DNA from: Rossellomorea sp036867415
GTDB lineage: Bacteria; Bacillota; Bacilli; Bacillales; Bacillaceae_B
Direction: 5' to 3'
DNA: 64,000 nt
Assembly: GCF_036867415.1 (NCBI RefSeq)
Contig: NZ_JBAJHU010000008.1
Coordinates: 62,001-126,000 of the forward strand
Numbering within the stretch: position 1 is the stretch's first letter; each line of letters begins with the position of its first letter. Below the pieces are notes generated by a model. It saw only the letters and a program-made list of their open reading frames with translations, searched no databases and was not told the origin of the DNA. Position numbers and translations under genes: made by a program. Shown in pieces: positions 24,644 to 32,678 of this stretch.

Positions 24644-24672
24644 ACTATACAATATGGAGATTTTAGAGTCAA
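24644..24672 (-). promoter_or_regulatory. SigA-type promoter of cspD
   Basis: On the minus strand TTGACT (24672-24667), 17 bp, TATAGT (24649-24644). The start would be near 24637, giving a leader of ~110 nt. Confidence 0.8.
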
Positions 24673-24763
24673 CATCATCAAAATGAATTTAGTGGAATTT
24701 TTAAAAAATTGTTTCAGCTGACTGTGGCTGCAGGATAATTTGAAATTATATCCCCTCAGATGG

Positions 24764-24792
24764 TTGACAATAATTGAATTAGGAAATAAAAT
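24764..24792 (+). promoter_or_regulatory. SigA-type promoter of mntABCD
   Basis: TTGACA (24764-24769), 17 bp, TAAAAT (24787-24792). The MntR-type operator starts at the end of the -10 hexamer. Confidence 0.8.
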
Positions 24793-24808
24793 TTGCACTA
24801 AGGAAACT
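24792..24808. promoter_or_regulatory. MntR operator
   Basis: TTTGCACTAAGGAAACT closely follows the MntR box known from B. subtilis mntA and mntH (TTTGC..TAAGGAAAC). It covers the predicted transcription start, so Mn-loaded MntR would block initiation. The regulator gene is at 28903. Confidence 0.8.
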
Positions 24809-24937
24809 TTTATTGCATAAGGTAAAAAATATTACTTAATTAAAAATAAGTTGCTTATGTAAAAAAAGGTGAACATATGTAAAATTATTGAATAGAATTG
24901 AATTAACGAAAATCAAACGTGAGAAAGGAGAGTACAC

Positions 24938-25873
24938 ATGAACAAAAAAGTAATGTCACTGATAGGAATGATTGCGATCTTAATGGGAGGACTTATTCTT
25001 TCCGGGTGTAGAGCGGCCGTGAGTGAAACTCCGAATAATAAAGTAATTGTCACCACAACAATCGGCCAAATTGGTGATGCTGTAAAAAATATCGGAGGAG
25101 AGCATGTAGAAGTTCACAGTTTAATGGGACCTGGTGTAGATCCTCACTTATATAAAGCTAAGCAATCGGATATCGGAAAACTGCAAGAAGCAGATATCAT
25201 TTTCTACAGCGGATTGCATTTAGAAGGTAAGATGCTTGAAATATTTGAGAAGATGAATGAAGAAAAACCAACATATGCTATTGCCGACAGTATCCCTAAG
25301 GATAAATTAAGAAAGGATGCAGCAGATAATACGGCAATGGACCCTCATGTCTGGTTTGACATAGACTTATGGAAAATAGCTTTAGAGCAGGTACGGGACG
25401 GATTAATCGAGAAAGATCCCGCACACAAAGAAGACTACATTCGAAATACGGAAAAATACTTTTCCGAATTAGATGAATTGAAAAAATATGCTGAGCAAGA
25501 GATGAAAAAGATTCCTGAGGAACAGAGAGTACTGGTCACAGCTCACGATGCGTTCAATTATTTTGGCGCAAAGTATGACCTTCAAGTGAAGGGACTGCAA
25601 GGTTTAAGTACAGATGCAGAATATGGCCTGGGAGATGTTCAATCACTTGTGAACACGCTGGTTGACAGAAATATTAAAGCTGTATTCGTAGAATCAAGCA
25701 TCTCGGAGAAATCAATCAATGCCGTTATTGCAGGGGCAGAGGATAAAGGCCATGAAGTAAGTATCGGCGGTGAGCTATTCTCGGATGCCATGGGGAAAGA
25801 TGGAACAGATGAAGGTACGTATATAGGCATGTACCGCCATAATGTAGATACAATTGTTGATGCATTAAAGTAA
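24938..25873 (+). CDS. mntA: MntA, manganese ABC transporter binding lipoprotein
   Basis: 311 residues. A signal peptide with lipobox LILSGC marks a lipoprotein anchored outside the membrane. The cluster A-I solute-binding fold shows GPGVDPHLYKAKQSD (first metal His), DPHVWFD (second His), AHDAFNYFG and the C-terminal region with the last acidic ligand. These are features of Mn/Zn-binding TroA/PsaA-type proteins. Assignment to manganese rests on the MntR box upstream and mntR at the end of the cluster. AGAAAGGAG precedes the ATG. Confidence 0.92.
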   Translation: MNKKVMSLIGMIAILMGGLILSGCRAAVSETPNNKVIVTTTIGQIGDAVKNIGGEHVEVHSLMGPGVDPHLYKAKQSDIGKLQEADIIFYSGLHLEGKMLEIFEKMNEEKPTYAIADSIPKDKLRKDAADNTAMDPHVWFDIDLWKIALEQVRDGLIEKDPAHKEDYIRNTEKYFSELDELKKYAEQEMKKIPEEQRVLVTAHDAFNYFGAKYDLQVKGLQGLSTDAEYGLGDVQSLVNTLVDRNIKAVFVESSISEKSINAVIAGAEDKGHEVSIGGELFSDAMGKDGTDEGTYIGMYRHNVDTIVDALK

Positions 25874-25893
25874 AGGTTGGAGGAGGGAATAAC

Positions 25894-26640
25894 ATGAATT
25901 CAGTGGACGTATTTGGTTTGACAGTTGCCTATCATAGAAAACCGGTGCTAATGGATGTGGGATTTTCAGTGCCTAAAGGTAAACTCATCGGGATCGTCGG
26001 TCCAAATGGAGCAGGGAAATCTACCTTGATAAAAGCGATCTTAGGATTGGTTCCCCGGTCTTCGGGAGATATTAAAATATTCGATAAACCTTATTCATCA
26101 AAGAGTAAAATGGTAGGGTATGTTCCTCAACGTGGATCCGTCGATTGGGACTTCCCGACAAATGCCCTCGATGTTGTCCTGATGGGAAGATATGGACATT
26201 TGGGCTGGTTTAAAAGACCATCAAAAAAAGACGCTGCGTATGCAATGGAATGTTTGGATAAAGTAGGAATGACCCAATTTGCATCAAGGCAGATCAGCCA
26301 GCTTTCAGGCGGCCAGCAGCAAAGGGTGTTCCTTGCACGGGCGCTGGCACAGGAAGCAGAGGTCTATTTCATGGATGAACCTTTTGTAGGAGTGGATGCA
26401 GCAACAGAAAAAGCGATCATTTCTTTATTGATTGAATTAAAAGAACAGGGAAAGACAGTTTTAGTCGTTCATCATGACCTGCAAACTGTCACAGAATATT
26501 TTGACTGGACACTGCTCCTTAACAGAAAAACCATCGCATATGGACCGACAGAGGAAGTATTCAATGTTGATAATTTACAACTGACTTACGGAGGAAAGTT
26601 ATCTTTCCTCGAAAAGGATAAAATGCTGATTCAACCATAA
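25894..26640 (+). CDS. mntB: MntB, manganese ABC transporter ATPase
   Basis: 248 residues with Walker A GPNGAGKST (near residue 37), Q-loop YVPQRGSVDWDFP, signature LSGGQQQR and Walker B VYFMDEPF. This is the ATPase that powers MntCD. Located 20 bp after mntA and 16 bp before mntC in one operon; GGAGGAGG precedes the ATG. Confidence 0.93.
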   Translation: MNSVDVFGLTVAYHRKPVLMDVGFSVPKGKLIGIVGPNGAGKSTLIKAILGLVPRSSGDIKIFDKPYSSKSKMVGYVPQRGSVDWDFPTNALDVVLMGRYGHLGWFKRPSKKDAAYAMECLDKVGMTQFASRQISQLSGGQQQRVFLARALAQEAEVYFMDEPFVGVDAATEKAIISLLIELKEQGKTVLVVHHDLQTVTEYFDWTLLLNRKTIAYGPTEEVFNVDNLQLTYGGKLSFLEKDKMLIQP

Positions 26641-26656
26641 GAAAGAGGTGAGCAAG

Positions 26657-27955
26657 GTGAATCATTTATGGCAATCGATTGCAACAGACGGAAATACTCA
26701 ATGGGTATTATTCAGCACATTATTATTGGGGATAGCAAGCGGGGTATTAGGGAGTTTTGCCCTATTAAGAAAGCAGAGTTTAATAGGGGATGCCGTAGCC
26801 CATGCAGCTCTCCCCGGAATTTGTTTTGCTTTTATGTTCATTGGTGAGAAGAACTTCTTCGTATTATTAACGGGTGCAGCTGCAACCGGATTGCTTGCAG
26901 CTTATACGATTCAATTGATTACCAATACCACGAGAATCAAGGAAGATACTGCAATTTGTTTGGTACTATCAGTATTTTTCGGATTAGGTATCGTACTTCT
27001 GACGAAGGTTGCCCAGATGCCAACTGGCAACCAAAGCGGATTGGATGATTTTATCTTCGGTCAGGCTGCTTCGCTTGTGGGAAGGGATGTTCAGTTGATG
27101 GGGCTGACAGCTGCTGCATTGATCATCATCACAACGTTGTTATTCAAAGAGTTTAAAGTCAGTACATTTGACCCGCAATTTGCAAAGGGAATCGGGCTTC
27201 CAGTTGGTTTCCTGAATTTCTGGTTCGTTTCACTTTTAGTTATTACCGTCGTCATCGGTATTCAGGCCGTAGGGGTGATTCTAATGGCAGCCTTGCTGAT
27301 CACACCTTCGATATCAGCCAGATACTGGACGGATTCATTGAGCACGATGGTTTTCATTTCGGGAGTAATCGGAGGTATATCGGGTGCAACGGGGACGCTG
27401 ATCAGTACTATGGGAAAGGGTTTATCGACCGGTCCTTTCATCGTATTGACCGCTACTGCCATTTTCATCGTCTCTCTGCTGTTTTCGCCAAATAGAGGAT
27501 TGATTTCAATTTTTATGAGAAGAGCAAGGAATGATGATCGCCTGGCCATTCGTTTCATATTGAAAAAAGTCTATGAAATGGGCGGAGAATCAATAAATGA
27601 AAGAAATCTTTGGCGGATATCCGCCATTTCAAAGATGCGCTTCACCCGAGTAATGAAACAACTTGTTAAGAATGGCTATATTATGAACCCTGGTGGGGTC
27701 ATTACCATTACCGATTCCGGTTCAATAAAAGCGGAGCAATTCAGATTTGTAGATGAATTGATTGAATTGAAAGAAATGTATCCGGGAGAATTGGGCTCCC
27801 TTGACATCAATTGGATTGAAAACCAAGAAGAAGGGGCCATTTCGGGCGACCAACTTAAAAAGCTTCAATTGAAGATGACCGAGGTTTATAGTCAAAATCC
27901 TTTTTTAAACATTAAAGTGCGTGCAGGAAGAGGGGGACAGGGATATGAGCTATGA
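26657..27955 (+). CDS. mntC: MntC, manganese ABC permease with C-terminal winged-helix-like domain
   Basis: 432 residues. The first ~285 residues are a multi-helix ABC-3 permease (GDAVAHAALPGICFAF motif). The remaining ~150 residues form a soluble C-terminal extension with a winged-helix look (NERNLWRISAISKMRFTRVMKQLVKNGYI), which B. subtilis MntC also carries. The GTG at 26657 is favoured because AGAGGTG lies 6 bases before it; the GTG at 26648 is part of that site. Its 3' end overlaps mntD by 11 bp. Confidence 0.9.
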   Translation: MNHLWQSIATDGNTQWVLFSTLLLGIASGVLGSFALLRKQSLIGDAVAHAALPGICFAFMFIGEKNFFVLLTGAAATGLLAAYTIQLITNTTRIKEDTAICLVLSVFFGLGIVLLTKVAQMPTGNQSGLDDFIFGQAASLVGRDVQLMGLTAAALIIITTLLFKEFKVSTFDPQFAKGIGLPVGFLNFWFVSLLVITVVIGIQAVGVILMAALLITPSISARYWTDSLSTMVFISGVIGGISGATGTLISTMGKGLSTGPFIVLTATAIFIVSLLFSPNRGLISIFMRRARNDDRLAIRFILKKVYEMGGESINERNLWRISAISKMRFTRVMKQLVKNGYIMNPGGVITITDSGSIKAEQFRFVDELIELKEMYPGELGSLDINWIENQEEGAISGDQLKKLQLKMTEVYSQNPFLNIKVRAGRGGQGYEL

Positions 27956-28823
27956 ACTTTGGATTCTTCTCACTGGAAGTCTAGTAGGACTATCTTGCGG
28001 GGTGGTCGGCTGTTTCCTGATCCTGAGGAAAATGTCTATGTTAGCCGATGCAATCAGCCATACGGTTCTTCTTGGTCTGGTTATGGCTTTTATCGTCAGC
28101 CAAAGCATGAATGGTTTCTATATGCTGATAGGAGCAGCCGCTGTTGGATTATTGACAACTTTCATCGTCCAGCTATTAAACTCTGGCGGGATCCAGGAAG
28201 ATGCAGCTATCGGAGTGGTGTTCACTTCTCTGTTTGCTTTAGGTGTCATTCTCATTTCCCTATTCGCTAAGAACGTTCATCTGGATGTCGAGCATGCATT
28301 AATGGGAGAGATTGCATTTGTTCCGTGGAATACACTCTCCTTACCTTTTCTGGGGTCAGTGCCTAAATCAGTTGTCATGCTTGGCTCTATCCTTATTATT
28401 GATGTTGCAGTCATATTGCTGTTGTTCAAGGAGTTTAAACTAACCTCTTTTGATCCAAGCATGGCAGCTGCGATCGGTATACCTGTTTTAGCCATTCATT
28501 ATATCCTGATGGGGCTGGTTTCAGTGACAACTGTATCTGCATTCGACAGTGTCGGTGCCATTCTGGTTGTTGCCATGTTGATCGCTCCCGGGGCTACAGC
28601 GTATTTACTGACAGACAGATATAATGTAATGCTGTTGTTAAGCGGATGTATCGGTATCTTCGACAGTGCAGCCGGATATTACGGTGCAAAGATGTTCGAT
28701 GTATCCATTTCGGGAGCGATGGCAGTGGCTGCCGGCATCGTATTTCTCATCGTCTGGATGGTATCACCAAAGTATGGGCTGGTATTTAAATTCCTGAATC
28801 ACAGAAGACTTACTGAAGAATGA
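27945..28823 (+). CDS. mntD: MntD, manganese ABC permease
   Basis: 292 residues, an ABC-3 family permease with MLADAISHTVLLGLV and AFDSVGAILVVAMLIAPGATAYLLTD. It overlaps the mntC 3' end, so translation is coupled, and forms the second membrane subunit. No soluble extension is present here. The ATG follows the purine-rich GAAGAGGGGGACAGGGAT. Confidence 0.92.
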   Translation: MSYELWILLTGSLVGLSCGVVGCFLILRKMSMLADAISHTVLLGLVMAFIVSQSMNGFYMLIGAAAVGLLTTFIVQLLNSGGIQEDAAIGVVFTSLFALGVILISLFAKNVHLDVEHALMGEIAFVPWNTLSLPFLGSVPKSVVMLGSILIIDVAVILLLFKEFKLTSFDPSMAAAIGIPVLAIHYILMGLVSVTTVSAFDSVGAILVVAMLIAPGATAYLLTDRYNVMLLLSGCIGIFDSAAGYYGAKMFDVSISGAMAVAAGIVFLIVWMVSPKYGLVFKFLNHRRLTEE

Positions 28824-28902
28824 TCTAAAGTCTTCGGGTTGTATTCATTCTGTTCTTATAGTAAACTTTTATTGATATTCATGGGAATTTGGAGGGTGCA
28901 GA

Positions 28903-29319
28903 ATGCCTACACCAAGTATGGAAGATTATATAGAACAGATTTATTTGTTGATTGAGAATAAAGGGTATGCCAGAGTGTCAGATATAGCAGAAGCTTTATC
29001 CGTACACCCCTCCTCAGTGACAAAGATGGTTCAGAAATTAGATAAAGATGATTATCTGATATATGAGAAATATCGTGGGCTCGTACTGACTCCAAAAGGA
29101 AATAAAGTCGGAAAACGCTTAGTTTACAGACATGAACTGCTGGAACAATTCCTCAGGGTCATCGGTGTAAAAGAAGAGCATATATATGAAGATGTTGAAG
29201 GCATCGAACATCATTTAAGCTGGGATTCCATCGACCGAATCGGAGACCTCGTACAGTTTTTTGAAGAAGAAGCGAAAAGGCTGGAAGATCTTAGAGATGT
29301 GCAAAGTCGAAGCGAATGA
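28903..29319 (+). CDS. mntR: MntR, manganese-responsive DtxR-family repressor
   Basis: 138 residues. The helix-turn-helix is ARVSDIAEALSVHPSSVTKM. The metal ligands known for B. subtilis MntR are conserved: Asp8 and Glu11 (MEDYIEQ), His77 (YRHELLEQF) and the E..EH motif (VEGIEHHL). It represses manganese uptake when Mn is sufficient. Placed 79 bp after mntD and followed by a strong terminator, so the transporter and regulator form one compact module. GGAGGGTGCAGA precedes the ATG. Confidence 0.95.
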   Translation: MPTPSMEDYIEQIYLLIENKGYARVSDIAEALSVHPSSVTKMVQKLDKDDYLIYEKYRGLVLTPKGNKVGKRLVYRHELLEQFLRVIGVKEEHIYEDVEGIEHHLSWDSIDRIGDLVQFFEEEAKRLEDLRDVQSRSE

Positions 29320-29360
29320 AAATAAGGGCTGACCATAACGGTGCAGCCCTTATTTTCTTT
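29319..29360. terminator. bidirectional terminator after mntR
   Basis: AATAAGGGCTG (29321-29331) pairs with CAGCCCTTATT (29344-29354), followed by TTCTTTTCCC; the minus-strand DUF3892 gene converges on it. Confidence 0.8.
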
Positions 29361-29374
29361 TCCCCTTTCGCTGT

Positions 29375-29593
29375 TCAAAAGATGGTCGGATACCCATCGA
29401 AGCTATTATCCGTGCCATGGGATGAAGAAATTTCATATTCCCCCCATTCATTTTCGTGGAGGTCGACACCTTGGAGCAGACCCTCTGAAGCTTCCATAAC
29501 CGCTTTTCGGTAAGAAATGATCCTTCCTCCTGAAGTTTGGAAACTAATAATATCTCCATGATAGTTACGCTGTACTCTTGTGATTTCCTCCAT
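29375..29593 (-). CDS. DUF3892 family protein
   Basis: 72 residues: MEEITRVQRNYHGDIISFQT, SGGRIISYRKAVMEASEG, LLQGVDLHENEWGEYEISS. The layout (a conserved TRV N-terminus, a GxxI-S-Y segment and the GVDL..N-G-E-Y end) fits the small DUF3892 family of unknown function. AAAAGGAG precedes the ATG. Converges with mntR. Confidence 0.75.
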   Translation of the reverse strand: MEEITRVQRNYHGDIISFQTSGGRIISYRKAVMEASEGLLQGVDLHENEWGEYEISSSHGTDNSFDGYPTIF

Positions 29594-29755
29594 AATTGAA
29601 ACTCCTTTTCAAAGATTTATACTAGTAGTATTATCAGAAATAACATTCTTAATAAGGAAAAGATCAACTTGATGTTGAAATTAAGCAGGTAAAAAGAAGG
29701 ATTTTTCATTTAAATTAAGAATAGAGAAAAGAGAATAAATTTACAGAGGTGTAAT

Positions 29756-30430
29756 ATGAGCCAATCTGAATGGCATACAAATGCAAAATCGCGATGGGAT
29801 ACAAACGCAGATAATTGGCACTCAAGAAGCGTTGACATGTGGTTAACCGGAAGCAGAAAGGCCATCATCCCTTTTTTTCTTAAATCCGTTGATAAAGGCA
29901 GAATCGTAGGGGACCTGGGATGTGGAGACGGCTACGGATCCTATTTGCTTCATCAAAATGGGTATAACGTCACAGGTATGGACTTCTCTGATAGAATGGT
30001 TGAAATAGCAAAAAAACACGAAATGAACAACTTACGATTCATTCAAGGTGATCTTAATAAGCTGCCTTTCGGGGACAATGAACTGGATGCTGTCATGGCG
30101 ATAAACTCCATTGAATGGACTGAATCACCATTAACGGCACTGCATGAACTTGAAAGAGTGGTAATGAAGGACGGATACATATGTATAGGGCTGCTCGGTC
30201 CTACGGCACATCCACGGGAAAATGCTTTTCCACGGCTGCTGGGAGAAGAAGCGATCTGTAACACGATGATGCCTTGGGAATTAGAAAGACTGGCAAAAGA
30301 TAAAGGGTGGATAAAGGTAGATGAGGAATGGGTCTATAAAAAAGGTGTCTCTCCTTCTCTGACAAAGACGCTGCCCAGTGAGTTGAAACAGGCACTTACG
30401 TTCATGACCTTGTTTATGTACAGACTATAA
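29756..30430 (+). CDS. class I SAM-dependent methyltransferase
   Basis: 224 residues with the SAM-binding motif GDLGCGDGYGSYLL (near residues 57-70), acidic residue in GMDFSDRMVE, and post-motif QGDLNKLPFGDNELDAVMAINSIEW, a UbiE/methyltransferase-11 pattern. The substrate cannot be inferred. The N-terminus (WDTNADNWHSRS) resembles that of small-molecule methyltransferases. AGAGGTG precedes the ATG. Confidence 0.82.
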   Translation: MSQSEWHTNAKSRWDTNADNWHSRSVDMWLTGSRKAIIPFFLKSVDKGRIVGDLGCGDGYGSYLLHQNGYNVTGMDFSDRMVEIAKKHEMNNLRFIQGDLNKLPFGDNELDAVMAINSIEWTESPLTALHELERVVMKDGYICIGLLGPTAHPRENAFPRLLGEEAICNTMMPWELERLAKDKGWIKVDEEWVYKKGVSPSLTKTLPSELKQALTFMTLFMYRL

Positions 30431-30517
30431 GGGGAAAAAAGCAATCTCTCTCGCTTCACTCAAGTGTAAATTGATATGAAGCATAGACAGGGTTAATTTG
30501 ACGAAAGGAGAGTTAAC

Positions 30518-31003
30518 ATGTTTGATCCAACGGCATTTGACAATTTGAAAGTGGTCGTAGAGGGGGCAGTGTATGACCTGGACCTCTCTGGTGAAATTAA
30601 CATCCTTGACAGAAGAGATTTATTCGATTTTGCCCATTATGAACGAACCTATCTCATCCAATATAGCTTGCTGAATCAGTCAGAAAGCTCAGTCACCCTT
30701 CATCTGAAAGCGGATATGAGTCACTTTATTGCCGAGAGGAAAGGGCTTGCTGATAAGAATCGGGCAGGTGCAGAAATCGAATTTACATACGAAGGAAGCG
30801 ATAAACTGACTGGTTCGAAAAAAGAGCTTGAATCCGCTTGGGGTGCTGATAAGAGCTGGGAGTGGATGAATATCTCCTCTTCCCTTCGTCCCCCGAGTGT
30901 ACAAGGCATTCTCCGGTTCAACCGGGTCATTACAGAAGAAATGGTCGATGACATACTTCAAATGGTATCGTTCTCCGCAGAGACACTTGATATATTAGAT
31001 TGA
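30518..31003 (+). CDS. 161-residue hypothetical protein
   Basis: Begins MFDPTAFDNLKVVVEGAVYD and is rich in acidic residues and predicted beta structure (YLIQYSLLNQSESSVTLHL). It has no cysteine, signal peptide or membrane helix. AAAGGAG precedes the ATG. I do not recognise a family. It is flanked by the methyltransferase and a DegV gene, both in the same direction but with independent spacing. Confidence 0.75.
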   Translation: MFDPTAFDNLKVVVEGAVYDLDLSGEINILDRRDLFDFAHYERTYLIQYSLLNQSESSVTLHLKADMSHFIAERKGLADKNRAGAEIEFTYEGSDKLTGSKKELESAWGADKSWEWMNISSSLRPPSVQGILRFNRVITEEMVDDILQMVSFSAETLDILD

Positions 31004-31066
31004 GGTTATTGTGTAAAAGTTGATAATAAAAAAGAAATAGTATAACCGATTGAGGGGGAATATTTG

Positions 31067-31927
31067 ATGAGGATTGCTTGGGTGACCGATAGTACTGCAT
31101 ATATTGAAGACTTATCTGCATGTAAAGGAAAAGATCTATATGTAGTCCCTATGATCATACTGTTTGGAGATAAAGAATTTAAAGACGGAATCGATCTTAC
31201 ACCTCAACAATTATTCGATAAGTTGAAAGAAGAAAAAGTCGAAGTGAAAACGTCACAGCCATCGATCGGAACGTTTAAGGAATTGTATGAAGAACTTGCA
31301 GAAAGCTATGATCACATATTCTCCGTTCATGTTTCATCCCATTTCAGCGGGACATTATCATCTGCACACCAGGCTGCTGAATTACTCAAAGAAAAAGTGC
31401 CTTCCATAACATGCATCGATTCGAAGACTTTGACCTACCCATTGACCGAACTCATTGAATATGGTCAAAGCCTTCAAAAGGAAGGAAAATCAATCAAAGA
31501 GATTACGGGCGCACTGGAAGATAAGATCAGGACACGGGAAGTGTTTGTCATGGTCGGAAGCCTTGAACAACTCCATAAAAGCGGCAGGATGAACGGCTTA
31601 TCCTTCTTTTTAGGGAGCATGCTGAATATCAAACCGATTCTTTCAATAGCAGACGGGAAGCTTGAGGTGAAAGATAAAGTTAGAAGCATCAATAAAGGGT
31701 TGAGCAAAATGAGCCAAGTGCTTCGGGATGCTTCGCAAACAAAAAATATAAAAAAGGTTTCGATATTGCACGGTTTGAATCATGACGAGGCCGAAGAATG
31801 GATGGGACAATTAAAGGCGGACTATCCAGACATGGAATTCGGTGCCTATCCACTCGGGACTGTCATCGATGTTCATGCAGGTGCCAACACAATCGGAATC
31901 AGCTGGTCCGAGGAGTTGGAAGGGTAG
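31067..31927 (+). CDS. DegV family fatty-acid-binding protein (first copy)
   Basis: 286 residues with the DegV start IAWVTDSTAYIEDL, the SQPSIGTF and SSHFSGTLSSA segments of the fatty-acid pocket, GSLEQLHKSGRMN, and the C-terminal DVHAGANTIGISW. Family members act as FakB-type fatty-acid carriers for the kinase FakA. A second DegV gene lies at 42705. GAGGGGGA precedes the ATG; TTG 31064 is an alternative start. Confidence 0.9.
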   Translation: MRIAWVTDSTAYIEDLSACKGKDLYVVPMIILFGDKEFKDGIDLTPQQLFDKLKEEKVEVKTSQPSIGTFKELYEELAESYDHIFSVHVSSHFSGTLSSAHQAAELLKEKVPSITCIDSKTLTYPLTELIEYGQSLQKEGKSIKEITGALEDKIRTREVFVMVGSLEQLHKSGRMNGLSFFLGSMLNIKPILSIADGKLEVKDKVRSINKGLSKMSQVLRDASQTKNIKKVSILHGLNHDEAEEWMGQLKADYPDMEFGAYPLGTVIDVHAGANTIGISWSEELEG

Positions 31928-32030
31928 TCGATATTGAGGTGACATATAAGCTCCATTCTTATATGTCACCTCCTATTTTCTTTTATATGAAGGATTTTTT
32001 GATACAATAGGGGTGAAAGGTGATGATGAC

Positions 32031-32678
32031 ATGGTCAGACCGGAAGTCGAAGAGTTAATGAGTGCATTGAAAAGAGTATACAAGGATGAATCGACAGGGC
32101 ATGACTGGTATCACCTTGAACGTGTCAGAAAGAATGCTCTATTGATTGCGAAGAAAGAAAAGGTAACAAATACATATATTATTGAGCTGGCTGCGTTACT
32201 TCATGATGTACCTGATGAAAAGCTTGCATCCTCTGAAGAAGAAGGAAACCGTATGCTGAATGGATTCATCTCCTCATTATCATTGGAAAATGATGAGAAA
32301 GAGGAGTTAATTGATATCATTTACTCCATCTCCTATAAAGGCGGAAACGAAAAACTGCTGACATCATTCAACGCAAAAATCGTCAGGGATGCCGACAGAT
32401 TGGATGCCATTGGGGCTATCGGGATCGCCAGGACATTTGCTTACGGGGGAAGTAGGGGTCAGTCCTTATTTGACCCGGACATCGAGATAAGGTCAGATAT
32501 GACCCTGGAAGAGTATAGAAGCGGAAAAAGTACGAGCATCCATCATTTTCATGAGAAACTATTAAAGTTGAAAAATCTGATGTGTACAGATATGGGAAGA
32601 GACCTTGCAGAAGAAAGGCATAAGTATATGCAGGGATTTTTAGAGCAATTCAATAAGGAATGGAATGGTCAAGGATGA
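32031..32678 (+). CDS. ypgQ: YpgQ, HD-domain nucleotide pyrophosphohydrolase
   Basis: 215 residues. Metal-binding HD motifs: HDWYHLERV, ELAALLHDVPDEKL and VRDADRLDAIGAIGIART, plus KLLKLKNLM, a YpgQ-like pattern. B. subtilis YpgQ hydrolyses dNTPs to monophosphate and pyrophosphate with Mn2+. The ATG at 32031 follows AAGGTGATGATGAC. Its stop overlaps the next start (ATGA at 32675), so it is coupled to the ABC-F gene. Confidence 0.9.
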   Translation: MVRPEVEELMSALKRVYKDESTGHDWYHLERVRKNALLIAKKEKVTNTYIIELAALLHDVPDEKLASSEEEGNRMLNGFISSLSLENDEKEELIDIIYSISYKGGNEKLLTSFNAKIVRDADRLDAIGAIGIARTFAYGGSRGQSLFDPDIEIRSDMTLEEYRSGKSTSIHHFHEKLLKLKNLMCTDMGRDLAEERHKYMQGFLEQFNKEWNGQG

